Below, in pieces: positions 36,460 to 47,569 of a stretch of 64,000 bases of DNA. Both the position numbers and the translations under genes were made by a program. Position 1 is the first letter of the stretch. Each line of letters starts with the position of its first letter. The stretch covers positions 558,001 to 622,000 of the forward strand of contig JAJIRX010000622.1 in the NCBI GenBank assembly GCA_023853785.1. Direction: 5' to 3'. The notes beneath the pieces were generated by a model, which worked only from the letters and a program-made list of their open reading frames with translations, searched no databases and was not told where the DNA came from. Source of the DNA: Psilocybe azurescens (lineage: Eukaryota > Basidiomycota > Agaricomycetes > Agaricales > Agrocybaceae).

Positions 36460-37315
36460 ATGTCTTCTGCTCAAATTACGACCATCTCGGATCAGCTATT
36501 CGCTGAGTTGATGGCTTACCTCAGGCATGCCCTACTACAGGAGTCCTTGATCATACCGACTTCTACGGAGAACACTCAGGACTCGTCCTCAACGAGGACA
36601 TCACAAGTGGATACCTTAGAGCAGCAGTTCATAAAAGAGCTGTTTGAGTAAGTGCTTTCACGAGCTGCATAGGATACGCAACATTTGATTTCTCTTTATT
36701 CTTAACAGCCTAGACGCAGCATCCGAGGACGTCCCTTCTGACCTCTTTGATGCGGTCCAGGTGATGGACGTGGGGTACATCGAAGGAGACGCCCACCCTG
36801 AATCATCAACCTCATGCCTTCCTCCCGTCTCGCCAACCAGTTTCAGTAGAGCTCTTAAGCGTACATGGAGCCAAATGGAAGGCGCTGAGGATCTGCCAAC
36901 GGTAGAAACCAAACGTATGAAGAGGAGAGCAGCTGTTCCTTCTACTCGCCGCTGCACAGGCGGTTGGATACTGGATCGCCCAGCACCCGGAACCAAATGG
37001 ATGGAAGATAAGAATATACCAGAGCACGAGCACATCTGGCGGATCGTGCGGGAGGACAATGGAGAGAATCTGCCCTGTGGGGCGCTATATATCTCAGTCT
37101 TACCAAACTGCGGTAAAGTGGCGAGGCACATAGGCGACCTGAAAAAACATATCTCTAGGACCAAGAAGCATTCGGATCCAACACACCGATGCACTTTGGG
37201 GCGTTGTCGTAGATCACCGACGCAGTTTTGGAGGAAAGACGGACTTATATCCCATCTCAAACTCCATGGGATAACTCACTTTCCTGACGGTTTTGAGGAA
37301 CAATATCTAATATAG
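36460..37315 (+). CDS. C2H2-like zinc-finger protein
   Basis: Two exons, 36460-36647 and 36709-37315, with a GTAAGT donor and TTAACAG acceptor, give 264 residues. The first half is acidic and Ser/Thr-rich with a basic patch (KRMKRRAA). The C-terminal part holds two finger-like units: CGALYISVLPNCGKVARH followed by LKKHISRTKKH, and RCTLGRCRRS followed by WRKDGLISHLKLHG. Spacing between cysteines is unusual for classical fingers. The frame is clean. A DNA-binding regulator is likely, but targets cannot be inferred. No neighbour appears to be co-transcribed. Confidence 0.75.
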
Positions 37316-38386
37316 TTTCTGGCTCTTTGTTTTCCTGGGCCTGGCTTCTAATATATATATATTCTCTTTCGACAACCGTCATCCTCTAGTATCATTATTC
37401 ATTTGTTTGTTTTACTTCGCATTCGCTCATATTATTTTAGTCTATTTTACTCAAAATTAATCATAATTGCGTCCGCTTATCATCTATCCAAAGTATACCG
37501 GATGGGCAGATATAAGCGCCCAGATCCAACGGAATATTTCGTGGGACATCCTTGGGCGATCATCCTCGAGACGACTGTCGACTTATTATTAAATGTTATT
37601 TTTGTCCAGTTGTGAAACAAACCTAGGTTTCAATGAAGTGCGCGCATAAGAATAGTGGTACTGCACGGTGCTTTCTGTTTCCTAAGTGCCAAGTAGCCAT
37701 TATTAAATCCATTTGGACCAACTGAAATTACGTGACTGAAGCATTTGAATGAACTCGCATGAGCCATGCCAGCTCATGCCAGTTGAACAGATAATTTTGG
37801 GTGGAGCAATGTTTGATATGTGATGTACTGCAAGGGAGATTCTTTCGAGCTTGATATGTTTTAAATACTGAGGAATTGCGTTTATTTTCTACCAACGGAA
37901 TGCCGTGGAATTGCCAGCGCCCACTGTCGGACATTTGCGCATGATCTATTATTAGATTTTTTGTCAATACGTGGTTGAGCCTTGGCTGGTAGCTTGGCAG
38001 GAACCATACTAGTACATTTCGAGTCCGTAACAAGTCCACAAGCATCTTGCCTTCAGAAATGTAGGCCTACAAAGGATGAGCGCGGATAAAAACAAAGGAC
38101 AATGTAGCACTAGCAGGGCCTTCTGCCATCAGTGGCATTTTCATATACGCGTTACGTGGTCGGAAGTTGCCATGTATGGGCCTTTGACTGGGACTCCAAT
38201 GGCCCTAGTTTATTTTCTACCGTTAAGCTGTGCATATATAACCCAAACCATCTAAGTCGCCGTGGCATGCATCACACAACTTTACTTCCTAACATTTCCC
38301 TATCAATTTAAGCTGATGTCGTCGATTGAAGGTCGGTAGTGTGCTTGAGATATTTCGTGGACGCATTAACTGAGTCTATTCTAGAT
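37316..38386. other. Intergenic region
   Basis: No gene is supported. A 105-codon minus frame (37728-38045) lacks splice context or any recognisable motif. A CATATATAAC word near 38232 may be the TATA region of the next gene. Confidence 0.4.
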
Positions 38387-39629
38387 ATGCCACGCGTTCG
38401 CACTACGACTTCACTGCCATCCGAAGCTCATGCGCTACAAGAAACACAACTGGGAGACAACGACCAAGCTACGCTTCCGGTTCAACCTAAAATCTCAACC
38501 TCATTTCGCTTTCCAAGTAGTGGGCATGCTAAAACTTCCAGCCTGTTCTCTCCTATCGATGCTGCTATTAGTATGGTAAGCTATTATTCTACCGTCATCG
38601 TGTGGACACCATATACTAACGGATACACTATATTTGTACAGAAGATATTGACGTACACGACTGAAGTAAACGCGGATTATATAAATTCCCCCGCATTCGA
38701 GAAGTTTGTCGAGCGACTTTCACAATCATCTGGTGAATATGTTACTAGTAAAGCTGAGACTAGTGCAGAGGGCCAAGCAGTTTCCATTCGTGAGCAAGAG
38801 AAATCTGATTTCAATGATACGTCCGAGAAGAAGCGTAAAAAGTCTGCAAGGTGAGCGAAACTGTCTCCCGCCCGTCGTCGCCGTTTGAATTTCAAGATTA
38901 TTTTGCGGCAGAAACAAGCTTCCGATACACGTCAATGTCTTTGGGAAAAACAAGAAGCCGATGTCTGATATGTGGCTCAATGTGCCTTGCTCTCCAAATC
39001 CGGTGGAGTCATTCAGCTTTGACCTGGACTATAGCCCGCTATTCCAAGATAAAGCACCAAGCACCACAGATTCGTGCAAATTTCACCATTCTACGATCGT
39101 CTTTACAGTCGATATCAATCGGGACGGAATCTCTGACCTCGCAGACGTAACATTCAGCGATATTGATACCCTGAACTCCGATCGACCAACTGAATTCCCT
39201 CCTGTAGATATAGCAGAGGACGGCGTAAATGACAAAGCCAACAAGACACTGTCGTCCCAAGATAGTACATCGAAGACTTCAGAGCCAGAAGGCACTACGA
39301 TTATAGCTGGCGAACTATCTGAAGATGGAGACGAGAAAGTACAGTGCTTGCAAACAATCCATAGGTTTACACCTCGGAAGGCATTTAAATCTGACGATGC
39401 CACGAGCATTCCCATGAATATAGAAGGCGGCTGCAGTACAGAGGCCGATTCGCAGCCTTTCCACGTTCCACCTAGGTCTTTTGAAAATAAAGGCATGACG
39501 ACTGACTTGAGCGAGCGAACGTCGTCGTTGAAGAGGATAGATTCGAGAAAACATCGCACAACTGGAGGGGTTTTTCTGAAGTCTCCAGAGACGGGGACCT
39601 TCATGGCAATAGGCTACGTTGGGAGTTAA
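38387..39629 (+). CDS. Hypothetical spliced protein, unknown family
   Basis: Three exons: 38387-38575 (MPRVRTTTSLPSEA to AAISM), about 38642-38850 (KILTYTTEVNADYINSP, ending in the basic run KKRKKSA), and about 38911-39629. The introns begin GTAAGC and GTGAGC and end TACAG and GGCAG, and the reading frame continues across both. The last exon begins NKLPIHVNVFGKNKKPMSDM and is acidic and Ser/Thr-rich, ending FMAIGYVGS. Length is about 370 residues. The KKRKK run may be a nuclear signal. I see no known domain. Confidence 0.65.
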
Positions 39630-39864
39630 AATCGTGGTAGTCCGTATACACTAGCAATTTGTTCGGATTATATAGTGCTCAGTATGCTGCTCTGAAGCTG
39701 ATCAGAATCAATATCCGTCCTCAGTTTCTTGATTGGATTTCTGTCAGTATACTGACCCACAAGAGAAAAGGGAAAGACATACCTTACGATCCAGACGTGG
39801 ACCATCATTCCTACTGTCTCCCTGGTATGCTACGGGCAACTAGTGAAGCATGTGTTATTGACGT

Positions 39865-40565
39865 TCAGTAGGGCTTTCCTTGAGCTCTCCTGCGCGCCTT
39901 CTTTGCATCTCTTCTCTGTCGCCTCTTCGCTGTTTTCGCCATCTTTCTGTAATACTACACAAAAATCGATAAGAAAATGAGATGTAAGCAACATGCCAGC
40001 CCCAAATAACCACACATACCTTGCGTAAATGATGACCGATCCGTCGGGGTTTGGGCACCAATCCCGACTGATCATCAAGTCGAAAAGCAAACGAGCAATC
40101 ACAATGTCAGTCCAGCACGCACACAAATGAAGACGCCCTAGGGCGGGCCAAGGCATATTGTGACGGAGAAGAAGAAAAGTAAATACACACCCTAACAAGC
40201 CTATACGTCGGTTCACCCTTCCTCTGAGCGGCTTCATCATCATAAATTAACGCATACCCCGTCGACTCTCCTCCCCTAACAGCGTTCTCAGCCCAAAAAC
40301 GACGACGCGCGCACGTTCGGTGTCATATAGCACCGCAAGCTGCTCTATGAGATCCTCACGGCGAACGTTGGGGCGGGAGGGGTGGTGAATATCGATGATG
40401 AATTGACGCCGGCCGAGGAGGCGGTTCGTGGTTAGTCTTCGTGTGTGGAGGGTAACTGGAGCAGCAGTGTAAAGATTGCTTTCTGTCTATAGCATAGTAA
40501 TTGGTGTGTGATGTATAATAAGCATTGGCATCCTCACATGCAGACCTTCGAACATGACTTACCAT
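39865..40565 (-). pseudogene. Diverged ribosomal protein S24e-like gene
   Basis: The middle exon reads VTLHTRRLTTNRLLGRRQF, IIDIHHPSRPNVRREDLIEQ and RARVVVFG LRTLLG, the core of eukaryotic RPS24 (TNRLL..RKQ, DV.HP, VFGFRT..GGG). It continues GESTGYALIYDDEAAQRKGE and PTYRLVR. The frame breaks at GGGG (plus-strand CCCC 40272-40275): a fifth G would give the expected Gly run. After an intron comes SGLVPKPRR, then a basic tail KTAKRRQRRDAKKARRRAQG with a stop at 39865. An ATG directly followed by GTAAGT (40565) could be a one-codon first exon, as often in ribosomal genes, but phase does not fit. Introns are retained, so it is not a retrocopy. Strong divergence suggests a non-functional paralogue. 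Confidence 0.75.
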
Positions 40566-41060
40566 CGTCTGTATCTGAAGTCAAATTGTTTTTGAATGTA
40601 AGATCTCGAGGGACCTTCTTATATAAATTTATCTCATTTGGCTTTTGTTGGCTTATACTGAGGGTCTTCAGTGGTACGTGTGAGTCATGAAAGATCAATG
40701 GATTACGGTCCCTGAGAGTCTCCAGCTGAAGTGTATCGCCACTATGTCAATGCGACGCAGAGTAAATGATAGCCTGTATCCGTTCCTAAGCACAGAGTTG
40801 ACACCAGTTGCTCTACGAATCAAAGGTACTCACCAAAGTATATCTAGGAGCCCGTAAAGATAATTCCAAGTTACGGATCGCCAGCTTCCGGTTTATCGGA
40901 GATGTGCGACTTAGTGCTTCTATAATGCAATATATGTATTCGTAAAGCTAGTCCCAAACTCTCCCAATCAACACTTGGCCGACACCCTCAGGCGTCTGTC
41001 AGTTGCTGGCAGTTGTGACAGGCCATAGCATCACTTTTAGGGGAGGACATGCAACTGTTC
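40566..41060. other. Intergenic
   Basis: No gene or repeat recognised before the first small transposon. AT content rises toward 41060. Confidence 0.4.
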
Positions 41061-41069
41061 ATATCAATA

Positions 41070-41937
41070 GGATTAATCTATTTGGCAACCCCCTTTCCCG
41101 TGATGCAACCCGGGTTGCTAAATAAGAATTTTGGCAACATTAGCAACCCGGGTTGCTACATTCATAATTACCTTTTTGGGCTTCAGTGTCCGACTCGTAC
41201 TGCCGTGCTGCCGTTTTACCGTTGAATCTGCCGTTATTAGTCAGCATATTACCCCTTCGTATAATCAGGATGATAACGAACCCTAACAATCGTAAAAGCT
41301 ATCTCTTTGAATATTGAAAACGTCAATTCAAGCACAGAGGACCACTGCATACTTATTGCTGCATCATTCATCATACTTGATTGAAGAGAGATATTCAATA
41401 CAAAGAAAGTACCAACTGTAGTATACAGTACAACAAATCAAATGTAAAGATTGCAAGCCCAGAAGTTCGCATGTGCAAGGCTGCTACTATCCCTTACCCG
41501 TTTTGCTTTTGATCCAATCTTCATTTTGTGATTGCTGATTGGCCGATGATGGCCAATTGATGGGAGGCCTTTTCTCCTCATTCGGTTTCCCTCAAAGTGT
41601 TTTGTTTTTCCTCAATTTAAATTCACATTCATTGATAATATGAATATATAAGTGTATATACAAAAAATTGTGGCAAGGGAAGGAGGGCAAGGGTGTCAAA
41701 CAGAACATGTGATCAAAACAAAGGGGACAGTATACAACTTCAAATTTCGATACGGCAGGCTGCGCTGCTTGAAAAACTTGTGGCAAATGTTATCGTATTT
41801 CAATCCCCTACTTTGCATGCCGGAACGGCAAAAGTGTCATTCATGACGTAAGCAATGAAGCATTCAAGGGGTTTCTCGCATGTTTGTTAGCAACCCAGGG
41901 TTGCAGCGGGAAAGGGGGTTGCCATATAGATTAATCC
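41070..41937. mobile_element. Non-autonomous TIR transposon copy 1, 9-bp target duplication
   Basis: Starts GGATTAATCTATTTGGCAAC and ends with the near-perfect complement. It is flanked on both sides by ATATCAATA (41061-41069 and 41938-41946), a 9-bp target duplication. The subterminal region holds copies of the palindrome GCAACCCGGGTTGC. Interior frames are short and there is no transposase. A 9-bp duplication is typical of Mutator-like elements, so I infer a MULE-derived MITE of 868 bp. Confidence 0.92.
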
Positions 41938-41968
41938 ATATCAATACAATACATATTACATATTAGTC

Positions 41969-42853
41969 GGATTAATCTATTTGGCAACCCCCTGTGATGC
42001 AACCCGGGTTGCTAAATAAGAATTTTGGCAACATCAGCAACCCGGGTTGCTACATTCATAATTACCTTTTTAGGCTTCAGTGTCCGACTCGTACTGCCGG
42101 GAAGCCGTATTGCCGTTGAATCTGCCGTTTTATTAGTCAGCACATCACCCCTCGGTATAATCACGATGATAATGAACCTCAACGATCGTAAAAGCTATCT
42201 CTTTGAATATTGAAAACGTCAATTCAAGCACAGAGGACCACCGCATACTTATTGCTGCTTCATTCGTCATACTTGATTGAAGAGATATTTTCAATACAAA
42301 GAAAGTAACAACTGTAGTATACAGTACAACAAATCAAATGTAAAAATTCGAAGCCCAGAAGTTTGCATGTGCAAGGCTGCTACTATCCCTTACCCATTCT
42401 TCTTTTGATCCAACCTTCATTTTGTGATTGCTGATTGGCTGATGATGGCAAATTGATGGGAGGACTTTTCTCCTCATTCGGTTTCCCTCAAAGTACTTTG
42501 TTTTTCCTCAATTAAAATTCACATTCTCTGATAATAGGAATATATAAGTGTATATACAAAAATTGTGGCAAGGGGAGGGCAAGGGTATCAAACCGAACAT
42601 GTGATCAAAACGAAGAATGGGTAGGGTATAGTATGCATAAGTTGTAACGCTAACTTCAAATTTCGATGCGGCAGGCTGCGCTGCTTGAAAAACTTGTGGC
42701 AAATGTTATCGTATTTCAATCCCCTACTTTGCATGCCGGAACGGCAAAAATATCATTTATGACGTAAGCAATGAAGCATTCAAGGGGTTTCTCGCATATT
42801 TGTTAGCAACCCGGGGTTGCAGCGGGAAAGGGGGTTGCCAAATAGATTAATCC
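41969..42853. mobile_element. Non-autonomous TIR transposon copy 2, 9-bp target duplication
   Basis: Same family and orientation as 41070-41937, 885 bp, with GGATTAATCTATTTGGCAAC at one end and its complement at the other. Flanks are ATATTAGTC on both sides (41960-41968 and 42854-42862), different from the flanks of copy 1, so this is a separate insertion only 31 bp away. Interior differences include a longer segment near 42610-42660. Confidence 0.92.
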
Positions 42854-42862
42854 ATATTAGTC

Positions 42863-44064
42863 AAATACGAAAAATGTTACTGTTGAAAAACGTCGCAAAG
42901 TCTACCACAGTAAACTCTGCATTGCCTGGCTCAGATGAATTCCCTGGGCACAGGAAAAAGGCCGTGGCAGTCAGTGGCGTCCGTGCATGACCGTGCCCTG
43001 TGGTGTCACTGACATTTCCCATTACATTTAAACCCTTGAGGAATACATGGAGACAACATTGGGGCCTATCTTGGAGATGTTGCTTATCGTTGATATTCCT
43101 TACTACGTGATGGAGCCTCCCGCAATTGTTGCCTTTAATAGATGCGCAGCGGAGATGGTTATTCTCGGCAATGTAAAAGCTTTTCCGCGTCTTATAAAGG
43201 TTGCTTACCTCTGCATTCATAAGACATATGCTCCTATAAGGAGATTATTACTAACGAAGCCGACTACACAACAACAAAGTTGACGTTCACGGTGCAATTC
43301 AATGGATATCTGACCTTCACGACGAAATTGTCGAAAAATTTCCCAGCCTGCGTGATAATGTCAGATCAAAGATTAATTCCCACCATACGGAAAGGGTTTG
43401 GACACTCAGGTTGAGGCCTATGTCGTGTAGCTAACACTGCGGCCACGACGAGTGGAGTTTTGGCTCGTGCAAGTGTGACTTCATGCAGAACCCAGCAGCC
43501 TTTTCTAACTCAATCTTGTCAGATACTTTGGTAACGATAGGTTGAACGTCCAGAAAACCCGCAAAGTCATCATTGCCCAGATAGGCATTAAATACTCAAT
43601 CTGCTTCCATGTACTTGAGACGAATCAACAGGCAATTTGACGCAGAGTTTTGGATCACCAATATAGTTTTGTCATATTTTGACGGTAAAACGTGTCGGGG
43701 GTCCTGCAGTGCATCAGCGTGGCGATAGTTTCTGATTCTAAGAGGCCAAGTCTGCGTAGTTTGTATTTTCCTATAGGAGCGATTCGATGTGTTCCATCAA
43801 GGCACACGCTTGCGACGGAATCAGGCACACAATGTCCGTTAACCTTCTGACACGGCGAGAGGGTCGCGAGCTTGAGCGAGAGTGGATGATAACGCCATAT
43901 GATACTAGACAGCAACTGCGGTCTATCAACCAGATGACAAAATGATAACGTACAAATGAACCAAAAATGCGAAAGATAGACCCATATCCTCCATGAAAAC
44001 GAAAGGGCGTGAAGGTGGCCATTGTGTTGTTGATGAGGGTAGTCGAAGAACACGAGGAAGGGAA
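42863..44064. other. No gene supported
   Basis: Open frames at 43047-43283 (+) and 43655-44068 (-) have no domain or convincing splice sites. The latter overlaps the 3' region of the next gene and is probably untranslated sequence. Confidence 0.4.
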
Positions 44065-44795
44065 TCATGTCCCTCTATTTGCTGGTTGACAGAAGGTAGG
44101 GTCGACTTTGAATCGTTGCTCTAGATCAGAGTCAGGGAAGACATCATCCGAAAAACTGACGATGCCTGGTTGATGACCCTCCGGCAAGGGGTACGACGGT
44201 GCCGCAACGCATCCAGGACTCCATTCGTCCTCGTCACAGCAGCTCCACATAGATATAGTGCGTACGACATTAAACGCAACATCGTCCGGGGTTCGGGAAA
44301 GAAACTCATAGACCTCGTCTTCAAGGTGTCCTACTGTGCGTCAGGAGCCAGCTCTAACAAGAGATGAACGATTGGTCTCACCGGGATGGTACATGCTGTC
44401 ATCAGGACTCCGTGGGGATTCTGAAGACACGGAGATGGATCTTCTTCTGTAGGTAAGAGGGCTCGCCATAGCCACTGAAAGGTTTTTGTAGTTTCGACGA
44501 TTTTTGCCACGATGTGCTGTTCTCGCTATTGTTGGAGTCGTCGGAGGGGAATCTGTATTGATGTACGCGAGCTCTTTTATGATCGCGCGCTGGAAGCGTG
44601 GGTTACTGTCTGCCAACTTCACTACGATAGAACGAAGGGTTGATTCCGGAACAGAGGCGAGGGAAGAGCGAAATGTGGCTCTGGACGATTGAGCGAGGAG
44701 CAGATCGTCATCAGAATCACTCAGTGAAGGAGAACTGGGGGGTACGGCGATGGTGAATCGAAATCGTTTCCAGAAAAGCTGTTCGCGGAGGCCAT
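44065..44795 (-). CDS. HPG/CC/GC zinc-site protein 1 (CHORD-like pattern), one frame break
   Basis: Starts MASANSFSGNDFDSPSPYPP (44795), continues SLSDSDDDLLLAQSS, STLRSIVVKLADSNPRFQRA and IIKELAYINTDSPPTTP, then a basic Ser/Arg stretch and YHPG. After an intron (GTGAGA...CAGTAG) it reads HLEDEVYEFLSRTPDD and MWSCCDEDEWSPGCVAAPSY, ending at 44065. The HPG...W-CC...GC order resembles a zinc-binding CHORD module, and the gene at 45284 has the same layout. The frame shifts at the C-run read from plus-strand GGGGGG (44737-44742); one more base joins both parts. The first Cys pair seen in the neighbour is not evident here, so zinc binding may be partial. Probably nuclear or chaperone-linked, but this is a guess. 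Confidence 0.65.
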
Positions 44796-45283
44796 ATTTC
44801 GTTGAACGAAGCAGTCGATCTTGGCCGTGTCGACGACAAGAAGATTCGCAAGGTGTGGGGGTTTATGAAGGAGCGTCGAAGTGGGAAAACCGGAAAACCG
44901 GAGGGCATTATACAGATATGCGAAGTTTACGTCGAGCATTTAAAAGGGAATGAACAGAAATCGTCGGGCCAAATTTCTTTTGTTGTTTGTGTTTGATCAT
45001 CAGAAGACGCCGCACAGGCTCGCGAAAGATACAATCCGAATGATCCCGTGTGAGGGTGTGACTATGATTAGGCACACTTAACCGCGGTCAGCCATGGTGC
45101 CAAGGGTAGCTTTGAACTAAAGCGGTTTGAGATGAGCCGAGACCACACAATAACGGAGAGGACACTAAAATGAAGAGTTTGGCTTAGTTGTGACATCCGG
45201 TGCTTCTCCTTCCTTTGGTTTACTTAGCCCGGAACTCGTAGGTTAGGGATCTGTCTCACATCCACCATGACAAACCCAAGAAG

Positions 45284-45942
45284 TTATTCCTCGACGCGCT
45301 TCCTCTTTCTAGAGACCACAGGCCTATGTCGGTCTTGCACACAACCAGACGAACACCCATTTTCTTCACAGCAAGTCCACGCGAAATTTTCCGGGAATTT
45401 TTTCGATTCTCCAATGTGTCCATCGGTCCATGGCAGTCTGGGTCCCAGTCAACAAAACTCTCTTCGGAAACGATTAGCTCTCCTACGAAAGAAAAGATGT
45501 TAATAGGGAGGACATTCGATACTACGATTGACTCACCTGGGTGGAAAACGCATTCGGCCTCTTCTCGTAAAGTATTGGTGTCAAACTCATCATCACAGTT
45601 AACACAAGTCTCCCAGCGCGGCACCACTTCCTGTGTTCCTCTCTTCAGCGTAACAAGCTCACGTGTTAACGTAGCCTCTATCATAACGTCCGACTCAACC
45701 AAAAACTTCAGCAGCTGACGGAGACGCGTCTCGGAGACCGTGGCAATAGCAGTCTGCAGTTGTGCCCGTGTCTCCGCATTCAAAGTGATCTCTATCTCGG
45801 ACGCATCAGAACCTGACTCAGAGTCACTGCCTCCCTCTTCACCAGTGTCCCCCTCCATACCATCGTTGTCCTCCGATTCCGATGAGTCCGAGAGACCGGT
45901 CAAGTCAATGACTTCCACTTCGTTGTTTGCGATCTCAGACAT
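45284..45942 (-). CDS. HPG/CC/GC zinc-site protein 2 (CHORD-like pattern), one frame break
   Basis: Starts MSEIANNEVEVIDLTGLSDS (45942) with a long acidic Ser/Glu/Asp region; VEVIDLTGL resembles a SUMO-interacting motif. Helical ETRLRQLLKFLVESDVMIEA follows, then CVNCDDEFDTNTLREEAECV and FHPG. After an intron (GTGAGT...TCGTAG) it continues LIVSEESFVDWDPDCHGPMD and ENRK, and in the next frame FPENFAWTCCEENGCSSGCV, ending in the basic tail VSRKRKRVEE. The break is at six T on the plus strand (45398-45403): a seventh would restore the frame. The C..C, HPG, W-CC, GC..H order suggests one bound zinc. It is a tandem, same-strand relative of the gene at 44065. Confidence 0.7.
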
Positions 45943-46849
45943 GATCTGAAATGAAAGGCTACAGAATGTGATCGGTCAGAATTTTCTCCATTGACGTAAA
46001 AATATTGCAAACCAGCGTTCGGTTTTAAAGTCCTTCCAAAGTATGTGTTAGTGATTTGGACACGGACATGCAACGGACATGGGCACTTTTTGAAAGCATT
46101 TGCGTTGAATAAACCAAACAAATGGAGCGACCGGCCACATGATCCCGGGTAGACCCTTAGCAAACTAAAAGAAATATTCTTTTTAAAATAATCGTCCTCT
46201 CAAACTCCCATGGTTCCTTCTTCATCGCAAGCTCCTCCGACCTCAGGCCTCAAGGCGCTCATGGCGCACGGACCCGTTTTTGTTGAGTCAAGCTCTGACA
46301 AGTCTCAATAGAGAGTTCAGTTCGACAAGTATTATGCATTATTCCAGTAATCATCCTTATTTAGTTAAGGAGACTCCGTAAGACCATGGGCCAAGAGCGA
46401 GCATCTGGACTTTATTACTCTAGCGAGCAGGAGCTCAAAAAAGAAAGGCTGGCCTAATTATCTCTCAATTATAGTTCACTTTGTTCGAAAATATTTGATC
46501 AATACTACAGTCCTCAGGTTGTTGACTTCGATTAAACTTTAGCAATTCGGATCAGAATTTTGGTCGTATGTAATCTGATCTATGCCTCTTTCTTTTTCTC
46601 CACCACATTGTAGCCGCGTTGTCTCACAGCAACCTATCTATCTGAAGCATCTTATGACAGCAGTTCTGTGGTGAGCTTTTGTTGTATTGGTTATTGAAAC
46701 TACTGTCTTATTAGACCAGTATGACCCTTTCTGAAAAGGACTTGAACAAAGCCCATTAGCAAAGATCCATGGCTCCAGTCACAGAAAATTGCGCCAGTCT
46801 CTCGCTAATGTATTTTATTTATTACGAGGGCTCATGTATTGCTTCGCCC
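45943..46849. other. Intergenic
   Basis: Separates the zinc-site pair (minus strand) from the plus-strand four-gene array and so likely contains divergent promoters. A short frame at 46386 (MGQERASGLYYSSEQE) may be a first exon of the array's first member, but it is not joined. Confidence 0.4.
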
Positions 46850-47540
46850 ATTAGCTTGAACAACTCGAGAAGCCGCTTGGGCTAGAAATAGACCAATCGC
46901 AGTTTGACATCATCAAGGTGAGATATCACGATAGCACCTTCTTAGCATTAGGCCGCCGTATTCTGGTTTTTAATATCTATGGAGCTGGTATAATGAATGC
47001 TCAGAGTGAACTCAAAATTTTCGCCGATAGATATTTGGATATAGATCTCCAGGCTCGAGAGCAGAAAACTTCCTTAAATTTAATCAAGAAAGAGGTCGGA
47101 CATTGGATTCGAATGCAAATAGGACCACTAATTGACTGAGCTTATGGTACTAGCTTCTAAAAAAAAGTACTAGAATTTGGGGAGGAATGGATAGAGCCAA
47201 AAAGCTATACTTCGCTCTGTGCGCGGTTATGGCGTATCATTTTAACAGTCGACAAGATTGGCTGCTAAGCCGGAAAGGAATCCTCCACAACAAAGTAAAT
47301 TCTCGCAAAAGTCTGTGACCAATCTAGTAAGAGCCTTTGAGACCCTTTTCTGTTTTTTTTTTTTCTAAACAGCTACTCCAGTCATTGTACTCCTCAGATG
47401 AACCAGTGAGTCTCACGACAGCACACCCTCTAGGTGTTGCTACCAAATTCACTAGTTCATGACAAGGACGAGGAAGAAGAGGAAGACGGAAAAGACGACC
47501 ACTCTAATTCGGTACCAGCTACAGCCGACGTAGGCTAAAT
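46850..47540 (+). pseudogene. Tandem family member 1 (N-terminal part only)
   Basis: Exons: LEQLEKPLGLEIDQSQFDII (to about 46917, donor GTGAGA), SELKIFADRYLDIDLQAREQ (from about 47007, ending KKE), and WGGMDRAKKLYFALCAVMAY (about 47170-47294). The next pieces are LLQSLYSSDEP and an acidic tail. These align in order with exons of the genes at 48.2, 50.4 and 52.2 kb. The C-terminal domain shared by those genes is missing, so this copy is truncated, unless it continues into the poorly resolved 47.55-48.2 kb stretch, where coding-like exons (PDAGSSGKIRPDPFKPPHKK, then ADCLWISMDLGKYK) occur. Confidence 0.5.
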
Positions 47541-47569
47541 TATACATGTCAATCAAAAATCAAAGAAAC

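Noticed and set aside
41070..42853. Simple tandem duplication of one 880-bp block
   Set aside because: Each unit has its own, different 9-bp flanking duplication, which only separate insertions explain.
43655..44068. 137-codon minus-strand frame
   Set aside because: Directly after the stop of the zinc-site gene 1; composition and lack of splice context suggest 3' untranslated sequence.
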